The notes below the pieces were generated by a model. That model was given only the letters and a program-made list of their open reading frames with translations. It searched no databases and was not told the origin of the DNA. This document shows positions 5,606-5,918 of a stretch of 5,918 nt of DNA, in pieces. The stretch is from Acetofilamentum sp. GTDB lineage: Bacteria; Bacteroidota; Bacteroidia; Bacteroidales; JAADGE01. How positions within the stretch are numbered: position 1 is the first letter of the stretch; every line of letters begins with the position of its first letter. The stretch lies in the NCBI GenBank assembly GCA_020720705.1, contig DYOJ01000156.1:1-5918 (forward strand), given 5' to 3'. A program made the position numbers and the translations under genes.

Positions 5606-5894
5606 AGTATAAAAGTAAAGAAATCAGCCGTTTTGAGTATAGACGAAAACTACTTATTTTAGATTTATTACATCTGATTACGGACAACAGGTATCTACTC
5701 AATATCGTATGGTCAAATTAGCGTTGTCAATGTTTTATAGATATATATTCTTAAAGTTCAACATGATACGTTTTTGCAAACACAATTTTGGCAAAGCTCC
5801 GGCATTCTTTTTTGGGTGGATACTTATTTTTAATCTAATTTGCAATAAATCAATATCTTACATTAAATATATACTGACTTTTGAAATCTAAATT

Positions 5895-5918
5895 CTCACT
5901 ACTCACTACTCACTACTC
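5895..5918. repeat. Heptamer tandem repeat (CTCACTA)n at the window edge
   Basis: Three exact copies of CTCACTA (5895-5901, 5902-5908, 5909-5915) are followed by CTC, and the array runs off the end of the window, so its true length is unknown. It is clearly richer in C than the surrounding AT-rich DNA. Heptamer tandem repeats occur between genes in several bacterial groups, including Bacteroidota and cyanobacteria. Confidence 0.85.

Larger units (their letters stand above)
5469..5918. other. Non-coding, AT-rich, repeat-bearing region
   Basis: These 450 bases follow the receptor stop and reach the window edge. Two open frames of 60-64 codons occur (minus 5702-5508, plus 5709-5891), but neither has a recognisable motif, a convincing start context or protein-like composition. 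The first translates the direct repeat below. The region holds a short direct repeat, a palindrome, a possible promoter and a heptamer tandem repeat, listed separately. No terminator hairpin is evident directly after the receptor stop. Confidence 0.7.

Noticed and set aside
5508..5702. 64-codon minus-strand frame in the downstream region
   Set aside because: Its C-terminal part is a translation of the AATTTGAAAATGTG direct repeat (LSHFQ/LTHFQ), typical of spurious small frames; no start signal.
5709..5891. 60-codon plus-strand frame (MVKLALSMFYRYIF...)
   Set aside because: Rich in Phe/Ile/Lys as expected from AT-rich non-coding DNA, with no clear domain, no promoter at suitable distance and no recognisable homology. 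A small membrane peptide cannot be excluded, but I cannot support one.
5469..5918. A broken-off kinase domain downstream of the receptor
   Set aside because: No frame after the receptor stop shows a histidine-kinase H, N or G box, and the PAS domain ends naturally, so a frameshifted kinase is not supported.

Overview
The window looks like chromosomal DNA from a low-GC member of the Bacteroidota (Bacteroidetes). Three things point there. Two upstream regions carry -7 boxes of the TAnnTTTG type used by the Bacteroidota primary sigma factor. Starts lack Shine-Dalgarno sequences. The protein families are also typical: a flotillin with an NfeD partner, a tiny Pro-rich 'PID'-type sorting-signal protein, a small secreted beta-rich protein, and a HAMP-GAF-PAS receptor of a style common in this phylum. 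The assignment is inferred from composition and family recognition, not from a search.

Layout: the left 2.4 kb reads on the minus strand. In transcription order it holds a 73-residue secreted or anchored small protein (2412-2191), an intrinsic terminator whose loop contains that gene's stop codon, a well-formed promoter, an NfeD-like membrane protein (2118-1537), and 24 bp later a flotillin (1512-7). NfeD plus flotillin is the conserved yuaF-yuaG / yqiJ-yqiK pair that organises membrane microdomains. A divergent intergenic region of 192 bp (2413-2604) follows. The right part reads on the plus strand: a 226-residue probable outer-membrane or secreted beta-rich protein (2605-3285), then a 686-residue membrane receptor with two transmembrane segments, HAMP, GAF, coiled coil and PAS (3408-5468). 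The receptor has no visible kinase, phosphatase, cyclase or chemotaxis output domain.

The last 450 bp (5469-5918) hold no convincing gene. They contain an imperfect 24-bp-period direct repeat, an 18-bp perfect palindrome, a possible promoter and a heptamer tandem repeat that runs off the window edge.

I found no mobile element, CRISPR array, rRNA or tRNA. Most of the window is ordinary. The points most worth a second look are the fused terminator/promoter between the small protein and nfeD, the PID-type sorting-tail protein beside a flotillin operon, and the output-less receptor.
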